A stretch of 64,000 nt of DNA from Martelella lutilitoris (GTDB taxonomy: Bacteria > Pseudomonadota > Alphaproteobacteria > Rhizobiales > Rhizobiaceae): assembly GCF_005924265.1 (NCBI RefSeq), contig NZ_VCLB01000005.1, forward strand, positions 248,001 to 312,000. Reading direction: 5' to 3'. This document shows positions 48,339-56,985 of the stretch, in pieces. The notes beneath the pieces were generated by a model. The model did not search any database and was not told the origin of the DNA. It was given only the letters and a program-made list of their open reading frames with translations. The position numbers were made by a program, and so were the translations under genes. Position 1 is the first letter of the stretch; the number at the start of each line of letters is the position of its first letter.

Positions 48339-49172
48339 TTGACCAAGACCAAGGATGAAGCCGGGCTGCTGGTTTCGCTGCAGGATGCCGGGATCAGGCG
48401 CGAGGGGCGTTTTCTCGTGCGCGGCGTGCGTTTCGAGGTGCGACGCGGCGAGATCGTCACCCTGATCGGACCGAACGGCGCCGGCAAGTCGACCAGCGCG
48501 AAAATGGCGATCGGCGTGTTCGAGCCGGACGAGGGCAGGGTGTGGCGCGCGTCCCGCCTGAAGATCGGCTATGTGCCGCAGAAGCTCAACATCGATCACT
48601 CGCTGCCGCTGACCGTCCGCCGGCTGATGACGGTCACGGGATCGCTGTCGCGCGCGGAGATATCCGCTGCGCTGGAGGCGGTCGGGCTTTCGCATATGGA
48701 AGAGGCGAACGTTCAGACCCTTTCGGGCGGCGAATTCCAGCGGGCGCTTCTGGCCCGGGCGATTGCCCGCAAGCCGGACCTGCTGGTGCTCGACGAGCCG
48801 GTGCAGGGGGTCGATTATTCCGGCGAGATCGCGCTTTACGAGCTGATCTCGAAGATCCGCGACCGCCAGGGCTGCGGCGTGCTGATGATCTCCCACGACC
48901 TGCATGTGGTGATGGCGCAGACCGATATTGTGGTTTGCCTCAATGGCCATGTCTGCTGCACGGGAACGCCGGAGGATGTCAGCGGCAGCGAGGCCTATCA
49001 GGCGCTCTTCGGCGCGCGGGCGTCAGGCGCGCTTGCGCTCTACCGCCACCATCACGACCACACCCATATGCCGGACGGGCGCGTGCGCCATGCCGATGGC
49101 ACGGTCACCGATCACTGCCATCCCCATGACGGGCACCATACGCATGCTGACGGGGAGAAATCCCATGCTTGA
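48339..49172 (+). CDS. znuC: Zinc ABC transporter ATPase
   Basis: 277 aa with TTG start 48339. Walker A is GPNGAGKSTSAKMAIG at about residues 46-53, signature TLSGGEFQRALLARAIARK, Walker B DLLVLDEPVQGVD and H-loop MISHDLHVVMAQ. The last 45 residues are unusually rich in histidine (RHHHDHTHMPDG, DHCHPHDGHHTHADG) and may bind zinc at the cytoplasmic side. The gene overlaps znuB by eight bases. Confidence 0.93.
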   Translation: MTKTKDEAGLLVSLQDAGIRREGRFLVRGVRFEVRRGEIVTLIGPNGAGKSTSAKMAIGVFEPDEGRVWRASRLKIGYVPQKLNIDHSLPLTVRRLMTVTGSLSRAEISAALEAVGLSHMEEANVQTLSGGEFQRALLARAIARKPDLLVLDEPVQGVDYSGEIALYELISKIRDRQGCGVLMISHDLHVVMAQTDIVVCLNGHVCCTGTPEDVSGSEAYQALFGARASGALALYRHHHDHTHMPDGRVRHADGTVTDHCHPHDGHHTHADGEKSHA

Positions 49173-49959
49173 CGATTTCTTCACCCGCGCGCTGATCGCC
49201 GGCATTGGCGTCGCCTTGATGGCAGGTCCGCTCGGCTGTTTCATCATCTGGCGCAAGATGGCCTATTTCGGCGACACCATGGCCCATTCCGCGCTGCTGG
49301 GCGTGGCCTTGTCGCTGCTCTTTGCTGTCAACCTCACGCTTAGCGTTTTCGTCGTTGCCACCGCGATCTCGATACTTCTGATTTTGCTGGAGCGGCGGCG
49401 CGCGCTTTCGACCGACAGCCTGCTCGGCATTCTCGCCCATTCGACGCTTGCCATCGGGCTGGTGATCGTTTCCTTCCTCACCTGGGTCCGGGTTGATCTC
49501 ATCAGCTTTCTGTTCGGCGACATCCTCTCCGTCACCCGAACCGACATCGCCATCGTCTGGCTCGGCGGCCTCGTCGTCGTCGGCGCGATCGTGGCGCTCT
49601 GGCGGCCGCTTCTGGCCGCAACCGTCTCGCCGGAGATCGCGCAGGCGGAAGGACTGAGGCCGGAAACCGCGCGTTTCGTCTTCATGCTGCTGATGGCGCT
49701 GGTAATCGCGATCGCCATGAAGATCGTCGGCATCATGCTGATCACCTCGCTGCTGATCGTGCCGGCGGCGACCGCGCGGCGCTTTGCGAAGACGCCGGAG
49801 GCCATGGCGGTGATCGCCTCGCTGATCGGCGCGGTTTCCGTGGTGATGGGCCTTTATGCCTCTCTCTACTATGATACGCCCTCGGGGCCGTCGATCGTCG
49901 TTGCCGCCATGCTGCTCTTCGTTGCCGGCATGGTTCCGCTTGCCGCCCGACGCGCATGA
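49165..49959 (+). CDS. znuB: Zinc ABC transporter permease
   Basis: 264 aa, eight or more membrane segments. Starts at ATG 49165 inside the znuC end, with GGGGAGAAA upstream. The family motif with conserved GDTMAHSALLGVALSLL is at about residues 33-50, and MKIVGIMLITSLLIVPAATAR near residue 190 matches other ABC-3 permeases. Together with znuA and znuC it makes a complete high-affinity zinc importer. Confidence 0.95.
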   Translation: MLDDFFTRALIAGIGVALMAGPLGCFIIWRKMAYFGDTMAHSALLGVALSLLFAVNLTLSVFVVATAISILLILLERRRALSTDSLLGILAHSTLAIGLVIVSFLTWVRVDLISFLFGDILSVTRTDIAIVWLGGLVVVGAIVALWRPLLAATVSPEIAQAEGLRPETARFVFMLLMALVIAIAMKIVGIMLITSLLIVPAATARRFAKTPEAMAVIASLIGAVSVVMGLYASLYYDTPSGPSIVVAAMLLFVAGMVPLAARRA

Positions 49960-49972
49960 AGGAGGTTTTCTG

Positions 49973-50377
49973 ATGACCATTGCCGCGCGCAAACTGACCC
50001 GCAACCAGACGCTCGTCTTCGATTGCCTTGCGGAAAGCGAAGGCCCGATGAGCGCCTACACCATCCTCGATCGCCTGCGGGACCATGGTTTCAAGGCCCC
50101 GCTTCAGGTCTACCGCGCGCTCGACAAACTGACCGAAGCCGGCATGGTGCACAGGCTCGAAAGCATGAACGCCTATGTCGCCTGCGCCCATCCAGACGAG
50201 GATTGCAGCCATCACGGCATGACCGCCTTTGCCATCTGTGAAGGGTGCGGCGCCGTCATCGAGTTTCACGCGCACGAGATCGAGCATGCGCTGGCCGCAC
50301 TGGCCGAAGGCCGGAAGTTCAAGCCGGAACGGATGACGGTTGAGATGCGCGGCCTGTGCGAGGACTGCCGGCGCTAG
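49973..50377 (+). CDS. zur: Zinc uptake regulator Zur (Fur family)
   Basis: 134 aa from ATG 49973, behind AAGGAGG. Winged-helix domain with LTRNQTLVFDCLAESEGPMSAYTILDRL and the recognition part FKAPLQVYRALDKLTEAGMVHRLES. The structural zinc cysteines are FAICEGCG and the C-terminal LCEDC. Histidine-rich HPDEDCSHHG and EFHAHEIEHAL belong to the sensing site. In the presence of zinc it represses znuA and znuCB through the operators at 48263-48305, which includes its own gene: negative autoregulation. Confidence 0.93.
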   Translation: MTIAARKLTRNQTLVFDCLAESEGPMSAYTILDRLRDHGFKAPLQVYRALDKLTEAGMVHRLESMNAYVACAHPDEDCSHHGMTAFAICEGCGAVIEFHAHEIEHALAALAEGRKFKPERMTVEMRGLCEDCRR

Positions 50378-50450
50378 CGCATCGGCTCGAAAATCGGAAT
50401 CGATTTTCAATAGGAACGATACGTAAATTCAATAAGTTAGAGCGCGGGTC
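50378..50450 (+). repeat. Intergenic hairpin repeat, copy 3 (degenerate)
   Basis: AGCGCATCGGCTCGAAAATC starts at the zur stop, as in copy 1. GAAAATCG (50389-50396) and CGATTTTC (50401-50408) pair around loop GAAT, but the outer right arm is altered (AATAGGAACGATACG). A linker AATTCAATAAGTTAGAGCG resembles that of copy 1; the second hairpin is missing. Confidence 0.75.
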
Positions 50451-50462
50451 GGTTCGTCTTTC

Positions 50463-51758
50463 TCAGGAGGCCTTCTGCTCGGCGGCGCTGCCATTGACCA
50501 CTGCCGCCGCGGCCGACTGCCGGTGATCTTCGCCCGGTCTGTCGACTGATGTCAGGTTGCGTCCGCCCTGTTTGGCTGCGTAGAGCGCACGGTCAGCCCG
50601 GATCAGCAGGCTGCGCGGCTCGTGCCTGGTGTTTGCCGGCCGTTCCGTCGCAACCCCGATCGAGACCGAGAGCCGCTTCAGCGGGCTTGTCGCATGCAGG
50701 ATGTCGAGCCCGGCAATGGCCTCGTGGATCCGCCTGGCCATGGCAAGCCCGTCATCTTCCTCGCAGTTCGGCAGCACCAGCGCAAACTCCTCGCCGCCGA
50801 AACGCGCGGGCAGATCGCTTTCCGCCCGCGTGCTGGCCTTGAGCGCCCTGGCAACCTGCTTGAGGCATTCATCGCCGGCCGGATGGCCGTAGGTATCGTT
50901 GTAGCCCTTGAAGTGATCGATATCGATCATCAGCAGGGTGAGCGGCTCGTCGTTGAACCTGGCCTCCTGCCAGCTCTGCCGGAGGAACTCATCGAACAGC
51001 CGCCGGTTGGCCAGATCGGTCAGGGCATCGGTGTTGGAGATATGGTCGAGCGAGCGATATTCGCTCAACAGTGCCTCGCCGCGCAGTTTCTCACGCAGGT
51101 AAAGCAGGAATATTTTCCGCTCGATGGTCTCGATCCGCACATTGGCAAGCATTGTCATGACGGTCGTCGCCAGAAGGAAGATCAAGGGGGATGCTTTTTC
51201 ATCCGGCACGAGCGTCGGCAGCGGCAGAATGAAATAGATGGCGATGGCGAAGTTGATCGCCGAGGCAAGCAATGCCTGCGGTGGGCGCAGGGGCAGGGCG
51301 ATGTTGGCGATGACGGCGACGAGGATGAAGATGTAGGGTTCATACTGCACGATCGGATTGCCGACCGTGGTCAGCATCAGTCCGGCCCCGAGCGAGGCAA
51401 CGGAAATGCCGAGGATCGACATCAGCCCCGGAAGGCGCGTGTCGCGCCGGAACGCGATCACGACTGACAGCGCTGCCATGAGGGAGCCGATTACGCCGGC
51501 GCGGATGATGGTGAGCGTGACGATCAGCTCCGGCCGGTAGATCAGATCGACGGCGACGAAGGCGAACAGGAAGCCGATTCCCACCAGGGCGGCGCGGACG
51601 ATCTGGCGATGCCGGCTGGCGTGGATATGGGCATTGAACCGCTCTTCGAGCTCCGGCGGAAAGGCCAGCACCCAGCCAGTGCGCGCAAGCTGCCTGCCAA
51701 TCAGGTCGTCAAGCGCCTGATCGCGTTTCGGCAGGGTGATGAACGGCGAAGGGTTCAT
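50463..51758 (-). CDS. Diguanylate cyclase with integral membrane sensor
   Basis: 431 aa. Cytoplasmic N-terminus of about 55 residues, six hydrophobic segments (about residues 58-205) and a C-terminal GGDEF domain. The active site is RFGGEEF, with the substrate loop LMIDIDHFKGYNDTYGH; it should make c-di-GMP from GTP. The inhibitory site is imperfect: RAESDLPAR has Arg four positions before Asp instead of RxxD. Its start overlaps the stop of the gamma carbonic anhydrase-like gene (ATGA at 51755-51758), so both are translated from one mRNA. Confidence 0.93.
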   Translation of the reverse strand: MNPSPFITLPKRDQALDDLIGRQLARTGWVLAFPPELEERFNAHIHASRHRQIVRAALVGIGFLFAFVAVDLIYRPELIVTLTIIRAGVIGSLMAALSVVIAFRRDTRLPGLMSILGISVASLGAGLMLTTVGNPIVQYEPYIFILVAVIANIALPLRPPQALLASAINFAIAIYFILPLPTLVPDEKASPLIFLLATTVMTMLANVRIETIERKIFLLYLREKLRGEALLSEYRSLDHISNTDALTDLANRRLFDEFLRQSWQEARFNDEPLTLLMIDIDHFKGYNDTYGHPAGDECLKQVARALKASTRAESDLPARFGGEEFALVLPNCEEDDGLAMARRIHEAIAGLDILHATSPLKRLSVSIGVATERPANTRHEPRSLLIRADRALYAAKQGGRNLTSVDRPGEDHRQSAAAAVVNGSAAEQKAS

Positions 51759-52300
51759 CTGTCCGAACCGGTATCGATGACCTTGAGCTCGCGGCTGAAG
51801 CGTTTCCAGTTTTCCTGGTAGCTTGCCGCCGAATGGCGCAGCCCTTCGATCGCGGCCGCGTCGAGCGTGCGCACGGCCTTGGCGGGAGCGCCGACGATCA
51901 GGCTGTTGTCGGGAAAACTCTTGCCTTCCGTCACCAGCGCATTGGCGCCGACGAGTGAATTCCTGCCGATGACGGCGCCGTTGAGGATGGTCGCGCCCAT
52001 TCCGACAAGGCTGTTGTCGCCGATCGTGCAGCCATGGATGATGGCGTGATGGCCGATGGTGCAGCCTTCACCGATGGTCGCGGGCGAACCCATATCGGTG
52101 TGGATCATCACGCCGTCCTGGACATTGCTGCCGGCGCCGATGGTGATCGGCTCGTTGTCGCCGCGCAGCACGGCCGAGAACCATATCCCCACATCATCGC
52201 CAATGATGACATTGCCGATCACGGCGGCATCGGGCGCGATCCAGAAGGCGCCTTGCGCGGGCAGTGTCGGTCGGCGGTCGCCGAGCGCGTAAATCGTCAA
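51755..52300 (-). CDS. Gamma carbonic anhydrase family protein
   Basis: 181 aa left-handed beta-helix protein made of hexapeptide repeats, for example NVIIGDDVGIWFSAVLRGDN and IGEGCTIGHHAIIHGCTIG. Zinc-ligand histidines are present in MIHTDMGS and IGHHAIIHGC. Such proteins form trimers; some hydrate CO2, many close relatives (PaaY/YrdA/CaiE) do not, and the true activity is uncertain. Upstream (higher coordinates) is the FAH-family gene, 31 bases away. Confidence 0.9.
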   Translation of the reverse strand: MTIYALGDRRPTLPAQGAFWIAPDAAVIGNVIIGDDVGIWFSAVLRGDNEPITIGAGSNVQDGVMIHTDMGSPATIGEGCTIGHHAIIHGCTIGDNSLVGMGATILNGAVIGRNSLVGANALVTEGKSFPDNSLIVGAPAKAVRTLDAAAIEGLRHSAASYQENWKRFSRELKVIDTGSDR

Positions 52301-52331
52301 TTTCCGTCCTCCTGAGAAACGTCAGAGTATA

Positions 52332-53021
52332 TCAGATCACGTCGAATGCAAGTTTCGCGACAGTCTCGATCGCGCAGGAAATGTGGTCGCCGCGCGACAC
52401 CGGGCCAACGCCGGACGGCGTTCCCGTCAGGATGACGTCGCCGGGCGCGAGCGTGACGTAGCGGGAGAGTTCGGCGATGATTTCCGGCACTTTCCAGATC
52501 ATCTGGTTGAGGTCGCCGCGCTGGACTTCCGCGCCGTTGCGCGAGAGCGTGATCGCGCCTTCTTCCCGGTGGCCGATGTCTGCGGCGCGTGCGATTTCGG
52601 AAACGGGCGCAGAATGTTCGAAGGCCTTCGCCATCTCCCAGGGACGGCTTTTTGTCTTGGCCTCGTCCTGAATATCGCGCCGGGTGAAATCCACCGCGAC
52701 GCCGTAGCCGTAGACGCAGCCGAGAGCATTGTCGAGGGCGATATCGGCGCCGCCGGACTGGAGCGCCACATAGCATTCGACTTCGTGGTGAACATTGGCG
52801 GACAGGCTCGGATAGGGAAAGGAAAGGCCCGGAAGAAGCAGGTTGTCGGGGTTTTTCTGGAAGAAGAACGGCGCCTCGCGGTCAGGGTTGTGTCCCATTT
52901 CCACCGCGTGGGCAGCGTAATTGCGCCCCACACAATAGACGCGTCGAACCGGAAACCGCTCCTCGATACCGATAACGGGGAGCAGTTTCGCGGGCGGCGG
53001 AGGAAATACGGCTGCTGACAT
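52332..53021 (-). CDS. Fumarylacetoacetate hydrolase family protein
   Basis: 229 aa from the ATG at 53021; the open frame runs on upstream to 54563 but overlaps a divergent gene and is not coding there. FAH/HpcE fold: VYCVGRNYAAHAVEMG, FFQKNPDNLLLPG, HHEVECYVAL (metal Glu) and ILTGTPSGVGPVSRGD. Typical substrates are acylpyruvates or oxaloacetate, and closest known relatives are FAHD1/YcgM-type acylpyruvases and oxaloacetate decarboxylases. Probably in one transcript with the gamma carbonic anhydrase-like gene and the cyclase. Confidence 0.9.
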   Translation of the reverse strand: MSAAVFPPPPAKLLPVIGIEERFPVRRVYCVGRNYAAHAVEMGHNPDREAPFFFQKNPDNLLLPGLSFPYPSLSANVHHEVECYVALQSGGADIALDNALGCVYGYGVAVDFTRRDIQDEAKTKSRPWEMAKAFEHSAPVSEIARAADIGHREEGAITLSRNGAEVQRGDLNQMIWKVPEIIAELSRYVTLAPGDVILTGTPSGVGPVSRGDHISCAIETVAKLAFDVI

Positions 53022-53327
53022 TGCCGGCGTCTCTTTCTGCTGTCTGCTGCGGAAGGTGGAGTTTTGGGCCATTCGGCCGGGCCAATCAAGCCAACCCTGG
53101 GCGCAAATGACGATTGAACAGGGGACGGTTAGCCTGTGTGGACATTTTTTGCTTGTGATGAACTGGGCATTAACCTTAACAACGCCCCAACTGCGTGATG
53201 CGTTTCCCCCGAAATGTCGAAGACCGAATGCCGTGGCGCTCAGAGGCGTTTGCGGCGGGGGCTCCACCCGTCGTTCTTGCCGAAGAATGGGAAAGGGCGA
53301 AAACGTCCGAACGAGGAACAGTGACTG
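53022..53327. other. Divergent intergenic region FAH gene / diguanylate cyclase
   Basis: 306 bases without a supported gene. GGGCATTAACCTTAACAACGC near 53163-53185 is AT-rich and could contain promoter elements, but I could not identify a trustworthy -35/-10 pair. The rest shows nothing recognisable. Confidence 0.4.
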
Positions 53328-54401
53328 ATGATAGAGAGTTTCGGAATTCTCGCGAGCATGCTGGAGAAGGTGGGACTGGCCGCGCTGGTCATCCTGTCCT
53401 ATCGCGCCATCCTGCGTTCGCGCTGGCCGGATCTCTGGGCGGGGCCGGCGATCGGCGTTCTGTTCAGCCTCGGCGCGGCGATCACGATGATCGATCCGCT
53501 TGTGATTGGACCCGGCATCGTCGTCGACATCCGCGTGGTGATGGTGGGCCTTGCCGCGCTTTTCGGCGGCCTCTGGGCGGCGCTGATCGCCTGCGTGGTT
53601 GCCGTCGCGGTAAGGATTTTTATCGGCGGCGCGGGTGTGCTGCCGGGAACGGTCAGTATCGTCGTGGCGGCGCTCATAGCGCTCGCCTTCGTGCGCATTC
53701 GAGGCAGCCGGCGCGATCTCGGCAACCTTGCGCTCCTTGGGCTTGCCATTTCTCTCAGCCTGTCGAGTGTCCTTTTGATGCCGTTCGATTTCGTCGTCAA
53801 CACGGCGGCAAAGTCGCTTCCGGCGCTCATCGTCAGGAATGTGCTCGGCACGATGATCCTCGGCTATCTTCTGGCGATGGAGGAACGGCGGGAAGCCGAG
53901 CACAAGACCTTCAAGCAACTGGCCGAGCGCGACGCGCTGACCGGCCTTTCCAACCGGCGCGCGCTGGAAGTGCTTGAGCGGCGCAATCCCAACCAGGAGA
54001 CGCCCGAGCTCTTCTGCGTCATCATGTTCGACCTCGATCACTTCAAGACCGTGAATGACACGCATGGCCACAGTTGCGGCGATGTCGTGCTGGCGCGGTT
54101 TGCCGAGATCATTTCCCGGCGCATACGCGGAAGCGATCTGGTGGTGCGCTACGGCGGCGAGGAATTCTGCGTGATCCTCAATGACGCCCTCTTGAGCAAT
54201 GCCGCGCGCATTGCGGAAGACATCAGGGGCCAGCTTGCCGCAGAAGACTTTGCCAATGGTGTCACCGTGACGGTCAGCGCCGGTGTTGCCCAATCTTCCG
54301 AAAATGAGCCCTCGGTCTATACCGTGATCAAGAACGCGGACAAGGCGCTGTACGAGGCCAAACGCAATGGCCGCAACCGCGTGGAAATTCACACGGAATA
54401 G
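53328..54401 (+). CDS. Diguanylate cyclase with 5TM sensor domain
   Basis: 357 aa. Five to six membrane segments (residues about 10-180) of the 5TMR-LYT sensor type, with PAIGVLFSLGAAITMIDPLVIGPG, VDIRVVMVGLAALFGG and PGTVSIVVAALIAL. The GGDEF domain from about residue 190 has DALTGLSNRRALE, MFDLDHFKTVNDTHGHSCGD and active site RYGGEEF. A canonical RxxD inhibitory site (RGSD) stands at the correct distance, so product feedback is expected, unlike the cyclase at 50463. Followed by a strong terminator. Confidence 0.93.
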   Translation: MIESFGILASMLEKVGLAALVILSYRAILRSRWPDLWAGPAIGVLFSLGAAITMIDPLVIGPGIVVDIRVVMVGLAALFGGLWAALIACVVAVAVRIFIGGAGVLPGTVSIVVAALIALAFVRIRGSRRDLGNLALLGLAISLSLSSVLLMPFDFVVNTAAKSLPALIVRNVLGTMILGYLLAMEERREAEHKTFKQLAERDALTGLSNRRALEVLERRNPNQETPELFCVIMFDLDHFKTVNDTHGHSCGDVVLARFAEIISRRIRGSDLVVRYGGEEFCVILNDALLSNAARIAEDIRGQLAAEDFANGVTVTVSAGVAQSSENEPSVYTVIKNADKALYEAKRNGRNRVEIHTE

Positions 54402-54447
54402 GCTGCCTCGCCGTAGTCTTCGAGACGAGACAGCGCTATTGAAAAAA

Positions 54448-54471
54448 AGCCCCGCGTCGGCGGGGCTTTTC
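54448..54471. terminator. Bidirectional terminator between cyclase and gnd
   Basis: AGCCCCGC (54448-54455) pairs with GCGGGGCT (54460-54467), loop GTCG; A7 before and TTTT after let it work on both strands, ending the cyclase mRNA (plus) and gnd (minus, stop at 54499). Confidence 0.9.
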
Positions 54472-54498
54472 GGTTCATCAGACTGGCAAAGCCTGTTT

Positions 54499-55923
54499 TC
54501 AGGCCGCGCCGCTGCCCCAGGGGCCGTGGTGGATGTCGAGGCCGTCGAGACGGTCGAAACCATGTGCGCCGAAGAAGTCGCGCTGTGCCTGGATCAAGTT
54601 GGCGGTGCCGCGCGACTGGCGGTAGGCATCGAAATAGGTCAGCGCCGAGGCAAGGCCCGGAACCGGCAGGCCTGCCGAGGTGGCGGCGGCGACGATGCGG
54701 CGCAGCGACGGCAGGCACTCGTTGACCATGGCGGCAAAGGCCGGGGTGACGATCAGGTTGGCGACATCCGGCGTTTCGGAGAAGGCCTTGGTGATCTCGT
54801 CGAGGAACTGCGAACGGATGATGCAGCCGGCGCGCCAGATCCGGGCGATTTCCGGCATGGGCAGGTTCCAGCCATACTGCTCGGATGCCGAGGCCATGAC
54901 GTCGAAGCCCTGCGCGTAAGCCGCGATCTTGGCGGCGAAAAGCGCCAGTTCCAGGTCGCGGTTGAGCCAGGGACCCGGCGGAATCTTGAATTCCAGCTCT
55001 TCCTTGTTGAACATTGGCTCGGCGGCCTTGCGTTCATCGCGCATGGAGGAGAGGCAACGGGCGGCAACGGCCGCCTCGATCACGGTCGCCGGCACGGCAA
55101 GCTGCTGCGCCTCGATCGCCGACCAGCGGCCGGTGCCCTTCTGGCCGGCGGCATCGACGATGATGTCGGGCATGGCCTTGCCGGTTTCCGGATCGGTCGC
55201 CGTCAGCACCTTGGCGGTGATCTCGATCAGGAAGGAGTTCAGGCGGCCATTGTTCCATTCGCTGAAGACATGGGCGATTTCCGAGGCGCTCATGCCGACG
55301 CCGTCGCGCAGGATGCCGTAGATTTCGGCGATCATCTGCATGTCGGCATATTCGATGCCGTTATGGATGGTCTTGACGAAGTGGCCGGCGCCGTCCGGGC
55401 CGAGCCAGGCGCAGCAGGGATCGTCGGCATATTTCGCCGAGATCGAGGTCAGCACCTTCTCAACGCGGGCATAGCTGTCTTCCGTGCCGCCGACCATGAT
55501 CGAGGGACCGTGCCGCGCGCCTTCCTCGCCGCCGGAAACGCCCATGCCGATAAAGGTCAGGCCGGTGCCTTCCAGCTCCTGGAAGCGGCGGCGGGTATCG
55601 TGGAAATTGGCATTGCCGGCATCGATGATGATGTCGCCATTGCCGAGATAGGGGCGCAGCTTCTCGATCTCCTGATCAACCGGATCGCCGGCCTTGATCA
55701 TGATGATGATCGGACGCGGCGGACGGATGGCCGCCACGAACTCCGAAAGCGTTTCTGTCGGAACGATGTTCTTCTGAAGGTCGCCCGCGCCGGCGTAAAA
55801 CGCGCGCGTCTTGTCGACCGTGCGGTTATAGACGGCGATTCTGTTGCCTTTTTCAGCAATGTTCAGGGCGAGGTTGGAGCCCATGACACCCAGACCAATC
55901 AGGCCGATTTCTGCTTTTTCCAC
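54499..55923 (-). CDS. gnd: 6-phosphogluconate dehydrogenase, decarboxylating
   Basis: 474 aa from GTG at 55923 with GAGAGGTGA upstream; the ATG at 55995 would add 24 unrelated residues. Oxidative pentose phosphate pathway: 6-phosphogluconate to ribulose 5-phosphate, CO2 and NADPH. Motifs: GLIGLGVMGSNLALNIAEKG (cofactor), MIKAGDPVD, GMGVSGGEEGARHGPSIM, FVKTIHNGIEYADMQ with the catalytic Lys, DAAGQKGTGRW and the C-terminal NLIQAQRDFFGAHGFDRLD. Full length. Confidence 0.97.
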   Translation of the reverse strand: MEKAEIGLIGLGVMGSNLALNIAEKGNRIAVYNRTVDKTRAFYAGAGDLQKNIVPTETLSEFVAAIRPPRPIIIMIKAGDPVDQEIEKLRPYLGNGDIIIDAGNANFHDTRRRFQELEGTGLTFIGMGVSGGEEGARHGPSIMVGGTEDSYARVEKVLTSISAKYADDPCCAWLGPDGAGHFVKTIHNGIEYADMQMIAEIYGILRDGVGMSASEIAHVFSEWNNGRLNSFLIEITAKVLTATDPETGKAMPDIIVDAAGQKGTGRWSAIEAQQLAVPATVIEAAVAARCLSSMRDERKAAEPMFNKEELEFKIPPGPWLNRDLELALFAAKIAAYAQGFDVMASASEQYGWNLPMPEIARIWRAGCIIRSQFLDEITKAFSETPDVANLIVTPAFAAMVNECLPSLRRIVAAATSAGLPVPGLASALTYFDAYRQSRGTANLIQAQRDFFGAHGFDRLDGLDIHHGPWGSGAA

Positions 55924-56086
55924 GACATCACCTCTCGTGTTTGATGGTGACCTTTTGTGGCATCGCAACAGACAAACGGCAAGGCCGCGAGGCACGGAAC
56001 CGTCTATTTTCAGGAAGATGACCGAAAGTTTAGTGAAACTGACACACTATCGCGGGCCGGAAACGGCCTCTGCGGGCGGGCGGAGT

Positions 56087-56974
56087 TCAATCGGTTTGAG
56101 GCCGTAGTCCGGCAAAATCGAAGAGCTTCGGATCGAGGAGATGCGAGGGATTGGCGTTGCAGAGCGCCCGCAGCATCACCTCCTTGCGGCCGGGCATGCG
56201 CGTCTCCATGTCGGCCAGCATCTTTTTCATGGCGTTGCGTTCCAACCCGTCCTGCGAGCCGCAGAGGTCGCAGGGGATGATGGGAAAGCGCATGGCCTCG
56301 GCAAAGCGCGCCAGATCGTCCTCGGCCGCATAGGCAAGCGGGCGCAGCAGCGTCAGGTCGCCGTCATCGTTCAGGAGCTTCGCCGGCATGGTGGCAAGCC
56401 GGCCGCCGTGGAAGAGATTCATGAAGAAGGTCTCGAGAATATCCTCGCGGTGGTGGCCGAGCACCAGCGCGTCGCAGCCTTCCTCGCGGGCGATCCGGTA
56501 GAGATGGCCGCGCCGGAGCCTGGAGCACAGCGAGCAGTAGGTGGAGCCCGGCGCAAGCTTGTCGGTGACGATCGAATAGGTGTCCTTGTACTCGATCCGG
56601 TATCTGATCCCGAGGCTTTCGAGATAATCTGGAAGGACATGTTTGGGAAAGTTCGGCTGGCCCTGATCGAGATTGCAGGCGACCAGTTCGACCGGCAGCA
56701 GGCCGCGCCATTTGAGTTCCATCAGCACGGCGAGAAGTCCGTAGCTATCCTTGCCGCCGGAAAGCGCAACGAGCCAGCGCTTTTGGCCCTCAAGCATGGC
56801 GAAATCGGAGATCGCCTGGCGCACCTGACGCAACAGCCGCTTGCGCAGCCGCTGAAAGCTGACGGAGGAGGGCGCATCGGCAAACAGCGCGCGGAAGGCA
56901 CTGTCTTCCGGCGTGGTCTCGTCGAGGGTTTCTGCGTCGCTCATGGTGTCGTGTCTTTCATTCAGCATTTGCAT
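56087..56974 (-). CDS. ttcA: tRNA 2-thiocytidine biosynthesis protein TtcA
   Basis: 295 aa from 56974; an internal ATG at 56944 is an alternative without better ribosome-binding site. Adenylating enzyme that thiolates cytidine-32 of some tRNAs. PP-loop [16 protein letters not shown] (about residues 68-80) and the cysteine pairs of the iron-sulfur cluster and persulfide, [11 protein letters not shown] and [10 protein letters not shown], are present. [18 protein letters not shown] is conserved. It follows glsA by 11 bases and is probably cotranscribed with it. Confidence 0.95.
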   Translation of the reverse strand: MQMLNERHDTMSDAETLDETTPEDSAFRALFADAPSSVSFQRLRKRLLRQVRQAISDFAMLEGQKRWLVALSGGKDSYGLLAVLMELKWRGLLPVELVACNLDQGQPNFPKHVLPDYLESLGIRYRIEYKDTYSIVTDKLAPGSTYCSLCSRLRRGHLYRIAREEGCDALVLGHHREDILETFFMNLFHGGRLATMPAKLLNDDGDLTLLRPLAYAAEDDLARFAEAMRFPIIPCDLCGSQDGLERNAMKKMLADMETRMPGRKEVMLRALCNANPSHLLDPKLFDFAGLRPQTD

Positions 56975-56985
56975 TGCCGTTCCGC

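Noticed and set aside
53165-53176. TTAACCTTAAC before the diguanylate cyclase, considered as a CtrA site
   Set aside because: TTAA-N2-TTAA does not fit the TTAA-N7-TTAA consensus.
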